This document shows positions 10,551 to 20,585 of a DNA stretch of 64,000 nt, piece after piece. Position 1 is the first letter of the stretch; every line of letters starts with the position of its first letter. This DNA comes from Flavobacterium gilvum. GTDB lineage: Bacteria > Bacteroidota > Bacteroidia > Flavobacteriales > Flavobacteriaceae. The position numbers and the translations under genes were made by a program. The stretch covers positions 3,720,001 through 3,784,000 of the forward strand of contig NZ_CP017479.1 in the NCBI RefSeq assembly GCF_001761465.1. The letters are read 5' to 3'. The notes under the pieces were generated by a model. The model was not told the origin of the DNA, made no database searches, and worked only from the letters and a program-made list of their open reading frames with translations.

Positions 10551-13295
10551 TTACACGGAAAGTAAAAACATACTGAGAGATTCTTCTTGTGCGAGACCTA
10601 GCTTTTTTCTCAAACGATAACGGTGTAATTCGACTCCTCTAAAAGAAATATTCATCATAGGCGCAATTTCTTTGGAAGAAAGATTCATTTTCAGATATAC
10701 GCACAACTTAATATCTTTTGGAGTCAGATTAGGATATTTTTTGGAAAGAGCAATAATAAATTCATTGTTCATCAAACTAAGATTGCTTTCAAAAACTTCC
10801 CATTCATGCTTATTAACAGCATTAATTTTGATGGTTTTTTTAATCTCACTCTTCAACTTATTGAGATCTGATTCAGTATCCAAAATATTTTGTATATTTT
10901 CAATCATCTCACTTTGCTTGGCGATAGAAAGTGATTTTCCTGCAATTTCCAAAGACTTTGATTGCAATTCTAACTGCAGGATATGCTTTTCATATTCCTG
11001 ACTGCTTAATTCATTTTCGGCCTTTAATTCCATTTCAAAAATTTCTTTCTGATGTTTCAATTCCTCTTTCTCCAATTCAAGCTTTTGAATGTATTTCATT
11101 TTATTCCACATATAATAAAGATACAAGACAAGCCCGATGAAAATCATGTAAATTACAATCATCCAAACCGAAAAATACCATGCTTTGTCTACAACAAACT
11201 GAAAGTTGGTTGTTTTATTATAACTTAAACCATCATTACTGTAAATGGTAACTTCATAAGAACCACTGTTTAAGTTATTCAACAGAATCACTCCTTCTTT
11301 AATTGGCAAATATTCTTTTATCCCATTAATGGTATAAAATAAATCCGGTTTTTCGGTTCCATAAATACCCGATATTACATCTATCTTCAGCTCTGAATTA
11401 AGATTGATTTTAGAATTATTTTCGACCAAATGACCATTATTGAAAGCTTCAATTTTGACAATGGGCTGTTTTTTTATTTCATTTTTAAATTCAAGTGAAA
11501 TAAATCCATCGTCAAGGTTCAACAAATAATTGTTTCTATCCTTAAAGACTTTCAGATTACCGTTGATGATTTTTCCTTTATAATATTTCTCCTGGATGCT
11601 GTTTTTGATAAATTTATTCCCAACAACATTAATATAGTACAAAAATCCATCCTGAAGTACTATGAAATGATTATCATCAATACTCACAACATCAGATACA
11701 TTTTTAAAATTAGTGTTAAACAATTGATTCAATTCCAATTGATTGGTCATGGAATTATACGTGTACCAGAAGTTGTTTATCAAAAAAAGGATTTCATTTC
11801 GAAACTCAAAAATTTTAACTCCAAAGTCGTTAACTATTTTGCAGCGATTGGTTACATTGTCAACTTTGATGGTTTGATGCGCATCATTATATAAAATGCG
11901 ATACAGTCCCCTATTATTATCTGCAGCCCAAATTTCATTTTTCCTATTTTGGGCTAGATATTTAATTGGTTTCTGAATCCCGCCTATAATTTTTATTTTA
12001 TTTAAATCATTAAAATCATCGTAGATAACTATTCCACTGTAAGTTGCCTGCAAATACGAATTATCAATACTGCTTTTGGTCAAATTCCAGCCTCCGTTAA
12101 TATCGCTTAATTTACTTAGAAGTCCATTTTTATAAACATAAGTCCCTTCGTTGTGACCAATGATGTACTGGTCTTTTATTTTACTGATATTCCAAGCCTG
12201 TCCTTGTGTATTTGGAATTAATGATAATTCTTTGTCTACGAATTTAAAAATGCCATGATTCGTTGCCATCAAATAGCCATTAGGAATACTCGCGACAGAA
12301 TACACCGATCCTAAAATACCTGAACTATCAAAGAATATTGATATTGGAGAATTAACCTCAATGTGGGCAATTCCATTGTCAAGTCCCAGCCACAAATCGT
12401 TGTTTTTATCCTGACCAATACTCAAAACAGAATTATTCATCAGGACATTGTTCCGATTGATATTTTTATAGGAACCGTCATTCAAATCTAGGATATATGC
12501 GCCTTTATTAGCAGTTCCTATGATCAGTTGATTGTTTTTGATAAATTGAGCGACATTAATATTTGCCAATTTCAATAATTCGTTCAGTTTGTTTTCCCAA
12601 ACACTTAATTTGTTATTTTCAAAAACAAAAACACCATTTTTTTGGGTAAAAAAATAAATTTTATTCTGATGTTTTTGAATAGAATGCACCACTTTATTTT
12701 CCAAAAGTGACAGTCCTTCTTCCTTTTCAATTCCAGAATCTGTCCATTGATAAATTCCATTTTTGACAGTTGCAATCAAGAGCTGATTATCAACTACAAA
12801 ACAATATGAGATTAAAAAAGGGAGTTTTTTTTCTGTTATAACTTTACCGTCAAAAACAAAAATGCTATTAAAAGATTGGAAGTAAATCTTACCATTAAAC
12901 TTAAAAATCTTCCAAATTTCATCATTATTATTAGTATCAAAAACCTTCTTGCCCTTTGTTATTGAAACATAATGCATCTTTGCGTTTTTGCGATACCAAT
13001 AGCCAAATTCCTGATAAGAACCCGAATAAATTCGGTCGCCATCAACCAGTATAGAGCGAATTACAGTTTTGTTAGGAAGTGTATATTTTCCCCATTTTAC
13101 ACCATCGTATCGCAGCAAATAATAATTATTGGCAAAATACATGGCATCGTCATTTCCTTGAACCACGTTCCAAATTTGATTATCACCCTGATAATTTGAT
13201 TTACTATAATTTTCTACAAAGGGAAGCAACTCTTGAGCATATAGTTGCAATGAAATAAAACCTAAAAAAAAGATGTAGAGGAGTTTCGCTTTCAA
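10551..13295 (-). CDS. Propeller/Y_Y_Y sensor-regulator with C-terminal LuxR-type HTH
   Basis: This 914-residue membrane regulator has a signal peptide, a long beta-propeller region with two-component-regulator-type repeats (such as IGQDKNNDLWLGLDNGIAHI, about residues 25-620), a triple-tyrosine (Y_Y_Y) domain, one membrane helix near residue 730-750 (WMIVIYMIFIGLVLYLYYMW), a coiled coil, and a C-terminal helix-turn-helix (SSKEIAPMMNISFRGVELHRYRLRKKLG). There is no histidine kinase domain, unlike hybrid two-component sensors. The periplasmic propeller probably senses an oligosaccharide and the HTH activates the susC operon 240 bp downstream. The domain order is clear; the inducer is inferred. 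Confidence 0.88.
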   Translation of the reverse strand: MKAKLLYIFFLGFISLQLYAQELLPFVENYSKSNYQGDNQIWNVVQGNDDAMYFANNYYLLRYDGVKWGKYTLPNKTVIRSILVDGDRIYSGSYQEFGYWYRKNAKMHYVSITKGKKVFDTNNNDEIWKIFKFNGKIYFQSFNSIFVFDGKVITEKKLPFLISYCFVVDNQLLIATVKNGIYQWTDSGIEKEEGLSLLENKVVHSIQKHQNKIYFFTQKNGVFVFENNKLSVWENKLNELLKLANINVAQFIKNNQLIIGTANKGAYILDLNDGSYKNINRNNVLMNNSVLSIGQDKNNDLWLGLDNGIAHIEVNSPISIFFDSSGILGSVYSVASIPNGYLMATNHGIFKFVDKELSLIPNTQGQAWNISKIKDQYIIGHNEGTYVYKNGLLSKLSDINGGWNLTKSSIDNSYLQATYSGIVIYDDFNDLNKIKIIGGIQKPIKYLAQNRKNEIWAADNNRGLYRILYNDAHQTIKVDNVTNRCKIVNDFGVKIFEFRNEILFLINNFWYTYNSMTNQLELNQLFNTNFKNVSDVVSIDDNHFIVLQDGFLYYINVVGNKFIKNSIQEKYYKGKIINGNLKVFKDRNNYLLNLDDGFISLEFKNEIKKQPIVKIEAFNNGHLVENNSKINLNSELKIDVISGIYGTEKPDLFYTINGIKEYLPIKEGVILLNNLNSGSYEVTIYSNDGLSYNKTTNFQFVVDKAWYFSVWMIVIYMIFIGLVLYLYYMWNKMKYIQKLELEKEELKHQKEIFEMELKAENELSSQEYEKHILQLELQSKSLEIAGKSLSIAKQSEMIENIQNILDTESDLNKLKSEIKKTIKINAVNKHEWEVFESNLSLMNNEFIIALSKKYPNLTPKDIKLCVYLKMNLSSKEIAPMMNISFRGVELHRYRLRKKLGLAQEESLSMFLLSV

Positions 13296-13345
13296 ATCTT
13301 TATGTTTTTTATCAAATATAACTAGATTTATTCAATAAAATTAAC

Positions 13346-13377
13346 AAAAAAAGCTTCTGTTTCCAGAAGCTTTTTTT
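13346..13377 (-). terminator. Terminator after ackA
   Basis: A perfect 14-bp stem (13346-13359 with 13364-13377, core GCTTCTG/CAGAAGC) with A/T runs on both sides lies between ackA and the regulator gene. It can work in both directions. Confidence 0.85.
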
Positions 13378-13395
13378 AATGAAATGATTTTTCTT

Positions 13396-14592
13396 TTAAT
13401 TTAATAACAAATCATACACTTGATTTGCTATTTCCAGTTCTTCATTTGTTGGGATAACCAAAATTTTTGTTTTCGCATCAGCTGTATTGATTTCTCTGAT
13501 TTCTTTGGAACGAATTTGGTTTTTCTCCTTATCCAATTGCAATCCGAAATAATCCATTTCAGTACAAACCAATTCTCTGATTTCTGCTGAATTTTCACCA
13601 ATTCCGGCGGTAAAAATAATCGCATCCAAACCGTTTAATGCCGAAGTATAAGAACCAATATATTTTTTGATTCGGTAAGTGTTCATCGCCAAAGCCAATT
13701 GACAATCTTTGTTACCATCTGCAGCATTAGCCTGAATATCTCTCAAATCACTAAAACCTGTCAATCCAAGCATACCGCTTTGTTTTTGCAATAAAGCGTT
13801 CACTTCATCTGCCGAATAATTTAGTGTTTTAATCAAATGAAAAATAACAGAAGGATCGATATCACCACTTCTTGTTCCCATTACCAATCCGCTAACCGGA
13901 GTGAATCCCATTGAAGTTTCAATACATTTTCCATCTTTTACGGCAGTGATACTACAACCATTGCCCAAGTGGATAGAAATAATGTTTTTATGTGGCTTGT
14001 TCGCTGCTTTCAAATACTCAATTGCCTTTGTGGAAACATACTTATGTGATGTTCCGTGAAAACCATAAGCTCTAATTTTGTGTTCAGTCAACAAATAATT
14101 AGGAATAGCATATTTATAAGCTTCTACGGGCATTGTTTGATGAAAAGCAGTATCAAAAACTGCAATTTGTTTGGCTGATGTAAAAATTTCTTCAGCAACA
14201 TTTATACCTTCCAAATTTGCTGGATTGTGCAAAGGTGCCAAATCACACAATTGTCTGATTTTTTCCTTCACTTCGGCAGTAATCAATGTTGTATCCGAAA
14301 AAGTGCTTCCTCCGTGTACAACTCTATGTCCCACAGCATCAATGTCCGAAGTACTTTTTATAACTCCCACGGTGCCGTCCATCAGCAATTGAGAAATCTT
14401 TTGCAATCCCACTTTATGATTGGCTATTGGTAATGTTTCTTCCACCTTTACCGAATTGGTCGCATAAGTAAAATTTGAAGATTCCAATCCAATTCTGTCA
14501 ATCATTCCGTTACAAATTACTTCATTTGAAGGCATATCAATCAATTGATATTTAATTGAGGAACTTCCCGAGTTTATAATAATTATTTTCAT
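13396..14592 (-). CDS. ackA: Acetate kinase
   Basis: This 398-residue protein converts acetyl phosphate and ADP to acetate and ATP. Family motifs are complete: NSGSSSIKYQL at residue 7-17, HRVVHGG (89-95), FDTAFHQTMP (Asp147), LGNGCS, and MGTRSGDIDP. Length is standard. It lies 85 bp downstream of pta on the same strand, giving the usual pta-ackA overflow/substrate-level phosphorylation pair. It ends at a strong hairpin terminator. Confidence 0.97.
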   Translation of the reverse strand: MKIIIINSGSSSIKYQLIDMPSNEVICNGMIDRIGLESSNFTYATNSVKVEETLPIANHKVGLQKISQLLMDGTVGVIKSTSDIDAVGHRVVHGGSTFSDTTLITAEVKEKIRQLCDLAPLHNPANLEGINVAEEIFTSAKQIAVFDTAFHQTMPVEAYKYAIPNYLLTEHKIRAYGFHGTSHKYVSTKAIEYLKAANKPHKNIISIHLGNGCSITAVKDGKCIETSMGFTPVSGLVMGTRSGDIDPSVIFHLIKTLNYSADEVNALLQKQSGMLGLTGFSDLRDIQANAADGNKDCQLALAMNTYRIKKYIGSYTSALNGLDAIIFTAGIGENSAEIRELVCTEMDYFGLQLDKEKNQIRSKEIREINTADAKTKILVIPTNEELEIANQVYDLLLN

Positions 14593-14677
14593 TTAAATAT
14601 ATTTAAGGATTAAAAGATTGAAGGATTAAAAAATTAATTTTTAAATTATTAAATATTTCAATCTTTAAATTAAAAAG

Positions 14678-16777
14678 TTAAAATTCTTGTGCCTGAATAG
14701 CTGTAATTACAACAGTATTAATGATGTCATCAATAGTACAACCACGGCTTAAGTCATTTACAGGTTTGTTCAACCCTTGCAACATTGGTCCGATTGCAAG
14801 TGCTCCTGTTTCCCTTTGTACTGCTTTATAAGTATTGTTTCCTGTATTCAAATCAGGGAAAATCAATACACTGGCTCTACCTGCCACTTCGGAATTTGGC
14901 ATTTTACTTTGTCCTACTTCCAAGTCAACAGCAGCGTCGTATTGTATTGGTCCTTCGATTTTAAGATCAGGACGTTTTTGTTTCACAATTTCGGTAGCAG
15001 TTCTTACTTTTTCAACCTCATCTCCTTTTCCAGACGTTCCTGAAGAGTAAGACAACATGGCAATTTTTGGTTCAATTCCAAAAGAAATACTCGAATCTGC
15101 AGATGAAATTGCAATTTCTGCCAATTGTTCTGCAGTAGGATTTGGGTTGATAGCACAATCTCCAAAAACAGAAACACGGTCTTCCAGACACATAAAGAAC
15201 ACAGAAGAAACTACAGATGAATTTGGTTTTGTTTTAATGAACTGTAATGCCGGTAAAATAGTGTGTTGCGTTGTATGTGCTGCACCAGATACCATTCCGT
15301 CTGCATGTCCTTTGTACACCATCATGGTTCCAAAATAAGATACATCGGCCATTACATCTCTTGCCATTGCAGGTGTCACATTTTTAGCTTTTCGCAACTC
15401 ATAATAGGTGTTTGCATAATCCTCAAAATTTTCAGACTCTGCAGGATCAATGATTGGCACTTTGTTAAAATCAAAATCCAAACCTAGTTCGGCTACTTTA
15501 CTTTCGATTTGTTTTTTGTTTCCAATAATGGTAATATCAACTACATCCATTGCCAACAAACGAGAAGCTGCGATGATAATTCTTTCATCACTTCCTTCTG
15601 GCAGAACAATATGTTTTCTATGCGCTTTGGCTCTTTTAACCATATTGTATTGGAACATTTTTGGAGTCATTCCTTCTGCCTCAAATGCATTGAACTTATC
15701 GATTAATGCATCCAAATCAACATACTTATCGAATGTATTTATAGATGTTTCAATTTTTTGAACGTTTTTGGCATAAATCTTAGGCTTAATATTCCCTATT
15801 TCATTGGCAATATGATAAGTACCTCTTTCAACCGTGATAATTGGAACTACAGCCGAAAGACCTTCGATTAATTTCAAAATACTTTCCTCTGGGATTATGT
15901 TTCCAGTCAAAACAATTCCCGAAACTGTTGGATAGTTAGCAGATTCATTTGCCTGTAATGCCCCAAGAATAATATCGGCTCTGTCCCCCGGAACAATAAC
16001 AAGTGCATTTTCTTTTAGATGCAACAAATAATTTCGCAACTGCATAGCACCAATACTGTAATTTGCAACTTGATTATTTAAATATTCCTGACCAAAAAGT
16101 ACCTTGGCATCCAATACTTCAATGATTTCCTGAATGGTAGGATTATTTAAACTACCAATTAATGGAATCGAATTGACAAGAACTGAAGAAGGCAAACTGT
16201 TTTGCAAACTCGTTGTAACCAATTCCAGATTTTGAGGTTGCACTTTATTAGCAATAACTGCCAAAACTTCAACCTCTTTGAGTTTAAATGAATTGTATGC
16301 CAAGTTCAGATTATCAATCAATTCTTCTAAGGTTTTACCTTCACCAGAACCAACAACAATGGTAGGAACTCCAAGATTTTTTGCAATCAACACATTCATG
16401 TCCAGTTCTATAACTGTACCTTCTCCTGTAAAACTCGTTCCTTCTACCAAAATAAAGTCGAAACGCTCTTCGAGTTTTTTATATTTTTCGATAATCAAAT
16501 CGACAACTTCTCCAAGTTTTCCGTTGTTTTTCTTTTTGATTAATTTACTTTTATTAATAGCATAAGCGTCTTCATATTTTATATCCAAATCAAAATATGA
16601 AATAACCATATCAATATGGGTATCCTTTTTTCCATCTTCATAATCCTCAATTACCGGCCTGAAATAACCTACTTTTGCAGTTCTTCCTAACAGCATTCTC
16701 AACAAACCCAAGGTAATTATCGTTTTGCCGCAATTCTCTTCAATGGTCGCGATGTATATTGCTTTTTTCATATTCAT
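14678..16777 (-). CDS. pta: Phosphate acetyltransferase, long two-domain form
   Basis: This 699-residue enzyme makes acetyl phosphate from acetyl-CoA. Residues 1-230 form a dethiobiotin-synthetase-like P-loop domain (ATIEENCGKTIITLGLL), followed by a DRTGG domain (about 235-345), then the catalytic PTA_PTB domain from about residue 375 (RAKAHRKHIVLPEGSDERI to the C-terminus, with GMVSGAAHTT and YSSGTSGKG). It is the long form with regulatory N-terminal domains. It is upstream of ackA, and the two probably form one transcript. Confidence 0.96.
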   Translation of the reverse strand: MNMKKAIYIATIEENCGKTIITLGLLRMLLGRTAKVGYFRPVIEDYEDGKKDTHIDMVISYFDLDIKYEDAYAINKSKLIKKKNNGKLGEVVDLIIEKYKKLEERFDFILVEGTSFTGEGTVIELDMNVLIAKNLGVPTIVVGSGEGKTLEELIDNLNLAYNSFKLKEVEVLAVIANKVQPQNLELVTTSLQNSLPSSVLVNSIPLIGSLNNPTIQEIIEVLDAKVLFGQEYLNNQVANYSIGAMQLRNYLLHLKENALVIVPGDRADIILGALQANESANYPTVSGIVLTGNIIPEESILKLIEGLSAVVPIITVERGTYHIANEIGNIKPKIYAKNVQKIETSINTFDKYVDLDALIDKFNAFEAEGMTPKMFQYNMVKRAKAHRKHIVLPEGSDERIIIAASRLLAMDVVDITIIGNKKQIESKVAELGLDFDFNKVPIIDPAESENFEDYANTYYELRKAKNVTPAMARDVMADVSYFGTMMVYKGHADGMVSGAAHTTQHTILPALQFIKTKPNSSVVSSVFFMCLEDRVSVFGDCAINPNPTAEQLAEIAISSADSSISFGIEPKIAMLSYSSGTSGKGDEVEKVRTATEIVKQKRPDLKIEGPIQYDAAVDLEVGQSKMPNSEVAGRASVLIFPDLNTGNNTYKAVQRETGALAIGPMLQGLNKPVNDLSRGCTIDDIINTVVITAIQAQEF

Positions 16778-16888
16778 ACTTTAAAATGTTATATTTTTTT
16801 AACGCTTATGCAAAATTATATCTTTAATTTCCTTCAAAATATGACCAAAATCAGGTTTAAACACAAATGTTGTTTCAACACTTAAAAA

Positions 16889-17959
16889 TCAAAACCACCT
16901 TCGCTTTTTGAAATACACAACCATGGCAATTACCACCATGAACATAAAACAAACTACCAGAAAATAGCCATTGTGATACTTTAACTCCGGCATATTATCA
17001 AAATTCATTCCATAAACCCCCACAATAAAAGTCAGCGGAATAAATATCACCGAAATAACCGTTAAAGTTTTCATAATCTCGTTCATCTTATGTGCCTGAG
17101 CCGCAAAAAAGAAATTAGACGCACTTTCTAATAATCCCATATCCGATTCTATTTGTTCCAAAAGTTCTAAACACTTTTGATACAAACGAGTAAAAAAACT
17201 ATAATTATCATGCTCAATTTCATCAAATACGTCATCATCTTTCATGCTTTTAATATCATACAAAGAATCCCGAAGCGGTATAATGGAACGCTTTAATAAA
17301 TTAAAATTATCTCTATGTTTTTCAATTTTTTCTAAGATTATCGGGTCGGCACTCGATTTGGTAAAATCTATCAGTTCTTCTATTTTATCCTCTTCATTTT
17401 CTAATGTGATATAAAAATTACCAATCACCGTATCTAGTAAAATGTATAACAAGTAATCGGCTTTTTTTGTTCGCACGATTCCAGAATTGGTTCGGATACG
17501 CTCTCGTATATGTGTAAAAAAATCGCTCCTTTTTTCCTGAAACGAAATCAAAATTCCTTTTTTTAGCAAAAAACTAATTTGCTCAACTCTTATATCATCA
17601 GAACTTTCCTGGGGCAATAGTGATTTGATATTAAAAAACAAAGTCTCTTTCTCCTCCATCAATTTGGTTCGCTTGTTGGTATTCAAAATATCGGACAAAA
17701 TGAAATTGTCGATATTAAAATATTTTGTAACCACCTTAAGCAACGCGATATTATTTAATCCATGAATATTCAGCCAATTCGTTTTGTTTAAATCTATATG
17801 CTTTCTTAAATCTGAAATAATATCATTCTCATATTCTGCAACACTGCAATCATCATAAACAAATAATTGAATCTCTACCTTTTTATCTGTATGCAAACCA
17901 GTGTATTCAAGGTTGTACGGCTGCAATTGTTTGGTTTTTATATTTCTAATTTTTCTCAT
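16889..17959 (-). CDS. corA: CorA-family magnesium/cobalt transporter
   Basis: This 356-residue protein has a large soluble N-terminal funnel domain with long helices, and two C-terminal membrane helices. The hallmark GMN motif is present in the loop between them (YGMNFDNMPE), and the short tail is basic (YFKKRRWF). It carries Mg2+ across the inner membrane as a pentamer. It stands alone between pta and the repeat-rich region, with no visible operon partner. Confidence 0.94.
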   Translation of the reverse strand: MRKIRNIKTKQLQPYNLEYTGLHTDKKVEIQLFVYDDCSVAEYENDIISDLRKHIDLNKTNWLNIHGLNNIALLKVVTKYFNIDNFILSDILNTNKRTKLMEEKETLFFNIKSLLPQESSDDIRVEQISFLLKKGILISFQEKRSDFFTHIRERIRTNSGIVRTKKADYLLYILLDTVIGNFYITLENEEDKIEELIDFTKSSADPIILEKIEKHRDNFNLLKRSIIPLRDSLYDIKSMKDDDVFDEIEHDNYSFFTRLYQKCLELLEQIESDMGLLESASNFFFAAQAHKMNEIMKTLTVISVIFIPLTFIVGVYGMNFDNMPELKYHNGYFLVVCFMFMVVIAMVVYFKKRRWF

Positions 17960-18103
17960 AAAATAATTTGTATAGTAATATTACAAAAAAATTGAAACTT
18001 TTGAAACGAATTTGGATTTAAAAATCAAAAAAAATCAAATTTATAAATTTCAACAAGCTACAAATCAAAACATTACACAAAATATTAATTTGCAGTAGCA
18101 GTA

Positions 18104-18169
18104 GTACAGACGCGATTTATCGCGTCTCTAGATTATTCTTGGGAGAGACGCGATAAATCGCGTCTGTAC
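18104..18169. repeat. Nested palindrome with perfect 26-bp arms
   Basis: Arms 18104-18129 and 18144-18169 are exact reverse complements, separated by 14 bp. Each arm is itself a palindrome built on AGACGCGAT..ATCGCGTCT. A third degenerate copy of the arm lies at 18235-18260, on the other side of the dnaK terminator. Its GC-rich body contrasts with the AT-rich surroundings. It looks like a small dispersed REP- or MITE-like element. No gene was seen elsewhere in 17,960-18,273. Confidence 0.8.
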
Positions 18170-18184
18170 GGAGGTGGAGCACAA

Positions 18185-18216
18185 AAAAAACCGAGCCATT
18201 TCTGACTCGGTTTTTT
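18185..18216 (-). terminator. dnaK terminator
   Basis: An 11-bp stem (18185-18195 with 18206-18216, AACCGAG/CTCGGTT) with A/T runs on both sides lies 58 bp after the dnaK stop. Confidence 0.85.
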
Positions 18217-18234
18217 GTTTATAATGCTGTGTGG

Positions 18235-18260
18235 GAGACGCGATAAATCGCATCTGAACA
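18235..18260. repeat. Third, degenerate copy of the AGACGCGAT palindrome
   Basis: This repeats one arm of the nested palindrome at 18104-18169 with two changes near its end. Together the copies flank the dnaK terminator. Confidence 0.6.
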
Positions 18261-18273
18261 CAATGAGAAATAA

Positions 18274-20157
18274 TTATTTTACTTCTTCGAATTCAACGTC
18301 TTCAACATTGTCTCCTTGCGCTTGAGCTTGTGGCTCAGCAGCTGCTTGACCTTGTTCTCCTTGAGCATACATCGCTTCAGTAGCTTTTTTCCAAGCTGCA
18401 TTGATGTTGTCAAGAGCAGTTTGAATTGCAGGAATGTCTTGAGATTGGTGAGCCATTCTCAATTCAGTCAATGCATACTCGATAGCTACTTTATTATCAT
18501 CAGATAATTTATCTCCAAGTTCTTTCAATTGAGACTCAGTTTGGAAGATCATTCCGTCAGCTTCGTTCAATTTTTCAGCTCTTTCTCTAGCAATTTTGTC
18601 AGATTCAGCGTTAGCTTCAGCATCTTGTTTCATTCTTTCGATTTCTTCAGAAGTTAATCCAGAAGAAGCTTCGATACGAATATCATGAGATTTACCAGTT
18701 CCTTTGTCTGTAGCAGTTACTTTGATGATACCATTAGCATCGATGTCAAAAGCAACTTCTATTTGAGGAACTCCTCTTGGTGCTGGTGGAATACCGTCTA
18801 AGTGGAAACGACCGATAGTTTTGTTATCAACAGCCATTGCTCTAGCTCCTTGCAATACGTGAAGCTCAACAGATGGTTGAGAATCAGAAGCAGTAGAGAA
18901 TACTTGAGATTTTTTTGTTGGGATAGTTGTGTTAGCTTCAATTAATATAGTCATAACACCACCCATAGTTTCGATACCTAGAGAAAGAGGTGTTACGTCT
19001 AGTAACAATACATCTTTTACATCTCCAGAAAGAACTCCACCTTGAATAGCAGCTCCGATAGCAACAACCTCATCAGGGTTAACACCTTTAGACGCTTTTT
19101 TACCGAAGAATTTCTCTACTTCATCAACAATTTTTGGGATACGAGTAGAACCTCCAACCAAGATAACTTCGTCGATATCAGAAACAGATAAACCTGCATT
19201 TTTCAACGCTTTGGCAACAGGAGCCATAGAACGTTTTACTAATGAATCTGTCAATTGCTCAAATTTAGCTCTTGATAATTTTTTAACCAAGTGTTTTGGT
19301 CCAGAAGCAGTAGCAGTTACGTAAGGCAAGTTGATTTCAGTTTCGGCACCAGAAGACAATTCAATTTTTGCTTTCTCAGCAGCTTCTTTGATACGTTGCA
19401 ATGACATTGGGTCAAGACGCAAATCGATACCTTCTTCAGCTTTAAATTCGTCTGCCAACCAGTCAATGATTTCGTGGTCAAAATCATCACCTCCTAAGTG
19501 AGTATCTCCGTCTGTAGACAATACTTCGAATACACCGTCTCCTAATTCAAGAACAGAGATATCAAAAGTACCTCCACCTAAATCGTAAACAGCAATTTTT
19601 TGATCTTTACCTTTTTTGTCCAAACCGTAAGCCAAAGCAGCAGCAGTTGGTTCGTTGATAATACGCATAACTTTAAGACCTGCGATCTCACCAGCTTCTT
19701 TTGTAGCTTGACGTTGCGCATCATTAAAGTAAGCAGGAACAGTGATAACTGCTTCAGTAACTGTTTGACCTAAATAGTCTTCAGCAGTTTTTTTCATTTT
19801 TTGAAGAGTCATTGCAGACAATTCTTGTGGAGTGTACAAACGACCATCGATATCAACACGTGGTGTGTTGTTGTCACCTTTTACCACAGAGTAAGGAACT
19901 CTTTTTGCTTCTTCAGTAATTTCAGCAAAAGTGTGTCCCATAAAACGTTTAACAGAAGCAATCGTTTTTGTAGGGTTAGTTACTGCTTGTCTTTTTGCAG
20001 GATCACCCACTTTAATCTCTCCACCTTCAACAAAAGCGATGATAGATGGTGTAGTTCTTTTTCCTTCAGCATTAGGGATTACCACAGCTTCGTTACCTTC
20101 CATTACAGAAACACAAGAGTTCGTTGTACCTAAATCAATTCCGATTATTTTACCCAT
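18274..20157 (-). CDS. dnaK: Hsp70 chaperone DnaK
   Basis: This 627-residue Hsp70 is full length. It has [14 protein letters not shown] at the N-terminus, the phosphate-binding [14 protein letters not shown], the linker [13 protein letters not shown], a substrate-binding domain, and an acidic tail ending [10 protein letters not shown]. It folds and protects proteins with DnaJ and GrpE, neither of which is adjacent. Upstream there is no CIRCE element; instead a sigma-54-like -24/-12 box and four TGTCA-type motifs are seen. Transcription ends at the hairpin at 18185. Confidence 0.98.
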   Translation of the reverse strand: MGKIIGIDLGTTNSCVSVMEGNEAVVIPNAEGKRTTPSIIAFVEGGEIKVGDPAKRQAVTNPTKTIASVKRFMGHTFAEITEEAKRVPYSVVKGDNNTPRVDIDGRLYTPQELSAMTLQKMKKTAEDYLGQTVTEAVITVPAYFNDAQRQATKEAGEIAGLKVMRIINEPTAAALAYGLDKKGKDQKIAVYDLGGGTFDISVLELGDGVFEVLSTDGDTHLGGDDFDHEIIDWLADEFKAEEGIDLRLDPMSLQRIKEAAEKAKIELSSGAETEINLPYVTATASGPKHLVKKLSRAKFEQLTDSLVKRSMAPVAKALKNAGLSVSDIDEVILVGGSTRIPKIVDEVEKFFGKKASKGVNPDEVVAIGAAIQGGVLSGDVKDVLLLDVTPLSLGIETMGGVMTILIEANTTIPTKKSQVFSTASDSQPSVELHVLQGARAMAVDNKTIGRFHLDGIPPAPRGVPQIEVAFDIDANGIIKVTATDKGTGKSHDIRIEASSGLTSEEIERMKQDAEANAESDKIARERAEKLNEADGMIFQTESQLKELGDKLSDDNKVAIEYALTELRMAHQSQDIPAIQTALDNINAAWKKATEAMYAQGEQGQAAAEPQAQAQGDNVEDVEFEEVK

Positions 20158-20211
20158 TTTTAATATATTTAATTTTTATTGTAAACTTATTTAACGGTTC
20201 GAAGACTCTAA

Positions 20212-20227
20212 GGCAATCATTATGCCA
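20212..20227 (-). promoter_or_regulatory. Sigma-54-like -24/-12 promoter of dnaK
   Basis: Read on the minus strand, TGGCATAATGATTGCC matches the TGGCAY-N5-TTGC pattern with correct spacing. It lies 55-70 bp upstream of the dnaK start codon, which would leave a leader of about 45 bases. The match is seen in sequence; use by sigma-54 is inferred. Confidence 0.5.
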
Positions 20228-20247
20228 ATATAAAAAACCGAGTAAAT

Positions 20248-20294
20248 TGTCAGTTTTCATTATAACTGTCACAAAACAGTATGACAAACTGACA
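20248..20294. promoter_or_regulatory. Cluster of four TGTCA/TGACA motifs upstream of the dnaK promoter
   Basis: TGTCA occurs at 20248-20252 and 20267-20271, and TGACA at 20282-20286 and 20290-20294. The mix of orientations gives partly palindromic sites (CTGTCACAAAACAG). Location about 20-80 bp upstream of the -24 box suits an enhancer-binding activator. Confidence 0.35.
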
Positions 20295-20356
20295 TTTTAA
20301 TACCAATTTGAAAGGAGACCGATGATTGGCGCAATGTCATTCAGTTACACTTTGTT

Positions 20357-20514
20357 CTTTCTCGCAAAGCCGCAGAGGCGCAAAGTTTAGAACCGATTTC
20401 TTTGCGTCTTCGCGAGAGCTCAATGTCATTGCGCTAAGATTTGTCTTTTCTCGCAAAGTCGCAGAGGCGCAAAGTTTAGAACCGATTTCTTTGCGTCTTT
20501 GCGTCTTTGCGAGA
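20357..20514. repeat. Two tandem copies of a 61-69 bp hairpin repeat
   Basis: Copy 1 is 20357-20417 and copy 2 is 20446-20514. Both start TTTCTCGCAAAG and end in CGCGAGAG or TGCGAGAG, so each can fold by its ends (CTCGCAAAG/CTTTGCGAG). Copy 2 has an 8-bp internal duplication (GCGTCTTT). No credible protein is encoded. This kind of short, GC-richer element looks like a non-autonomous dispersed repeat upstream of the cassette array. Confidence 0.75.
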
Positions 20515-20585
20515 GTCATATAAAAAAAGCTTACCTAGAAATCCTTAATTTAACAACATTCCGTTCGGGATGTTCATTTTCAGAA

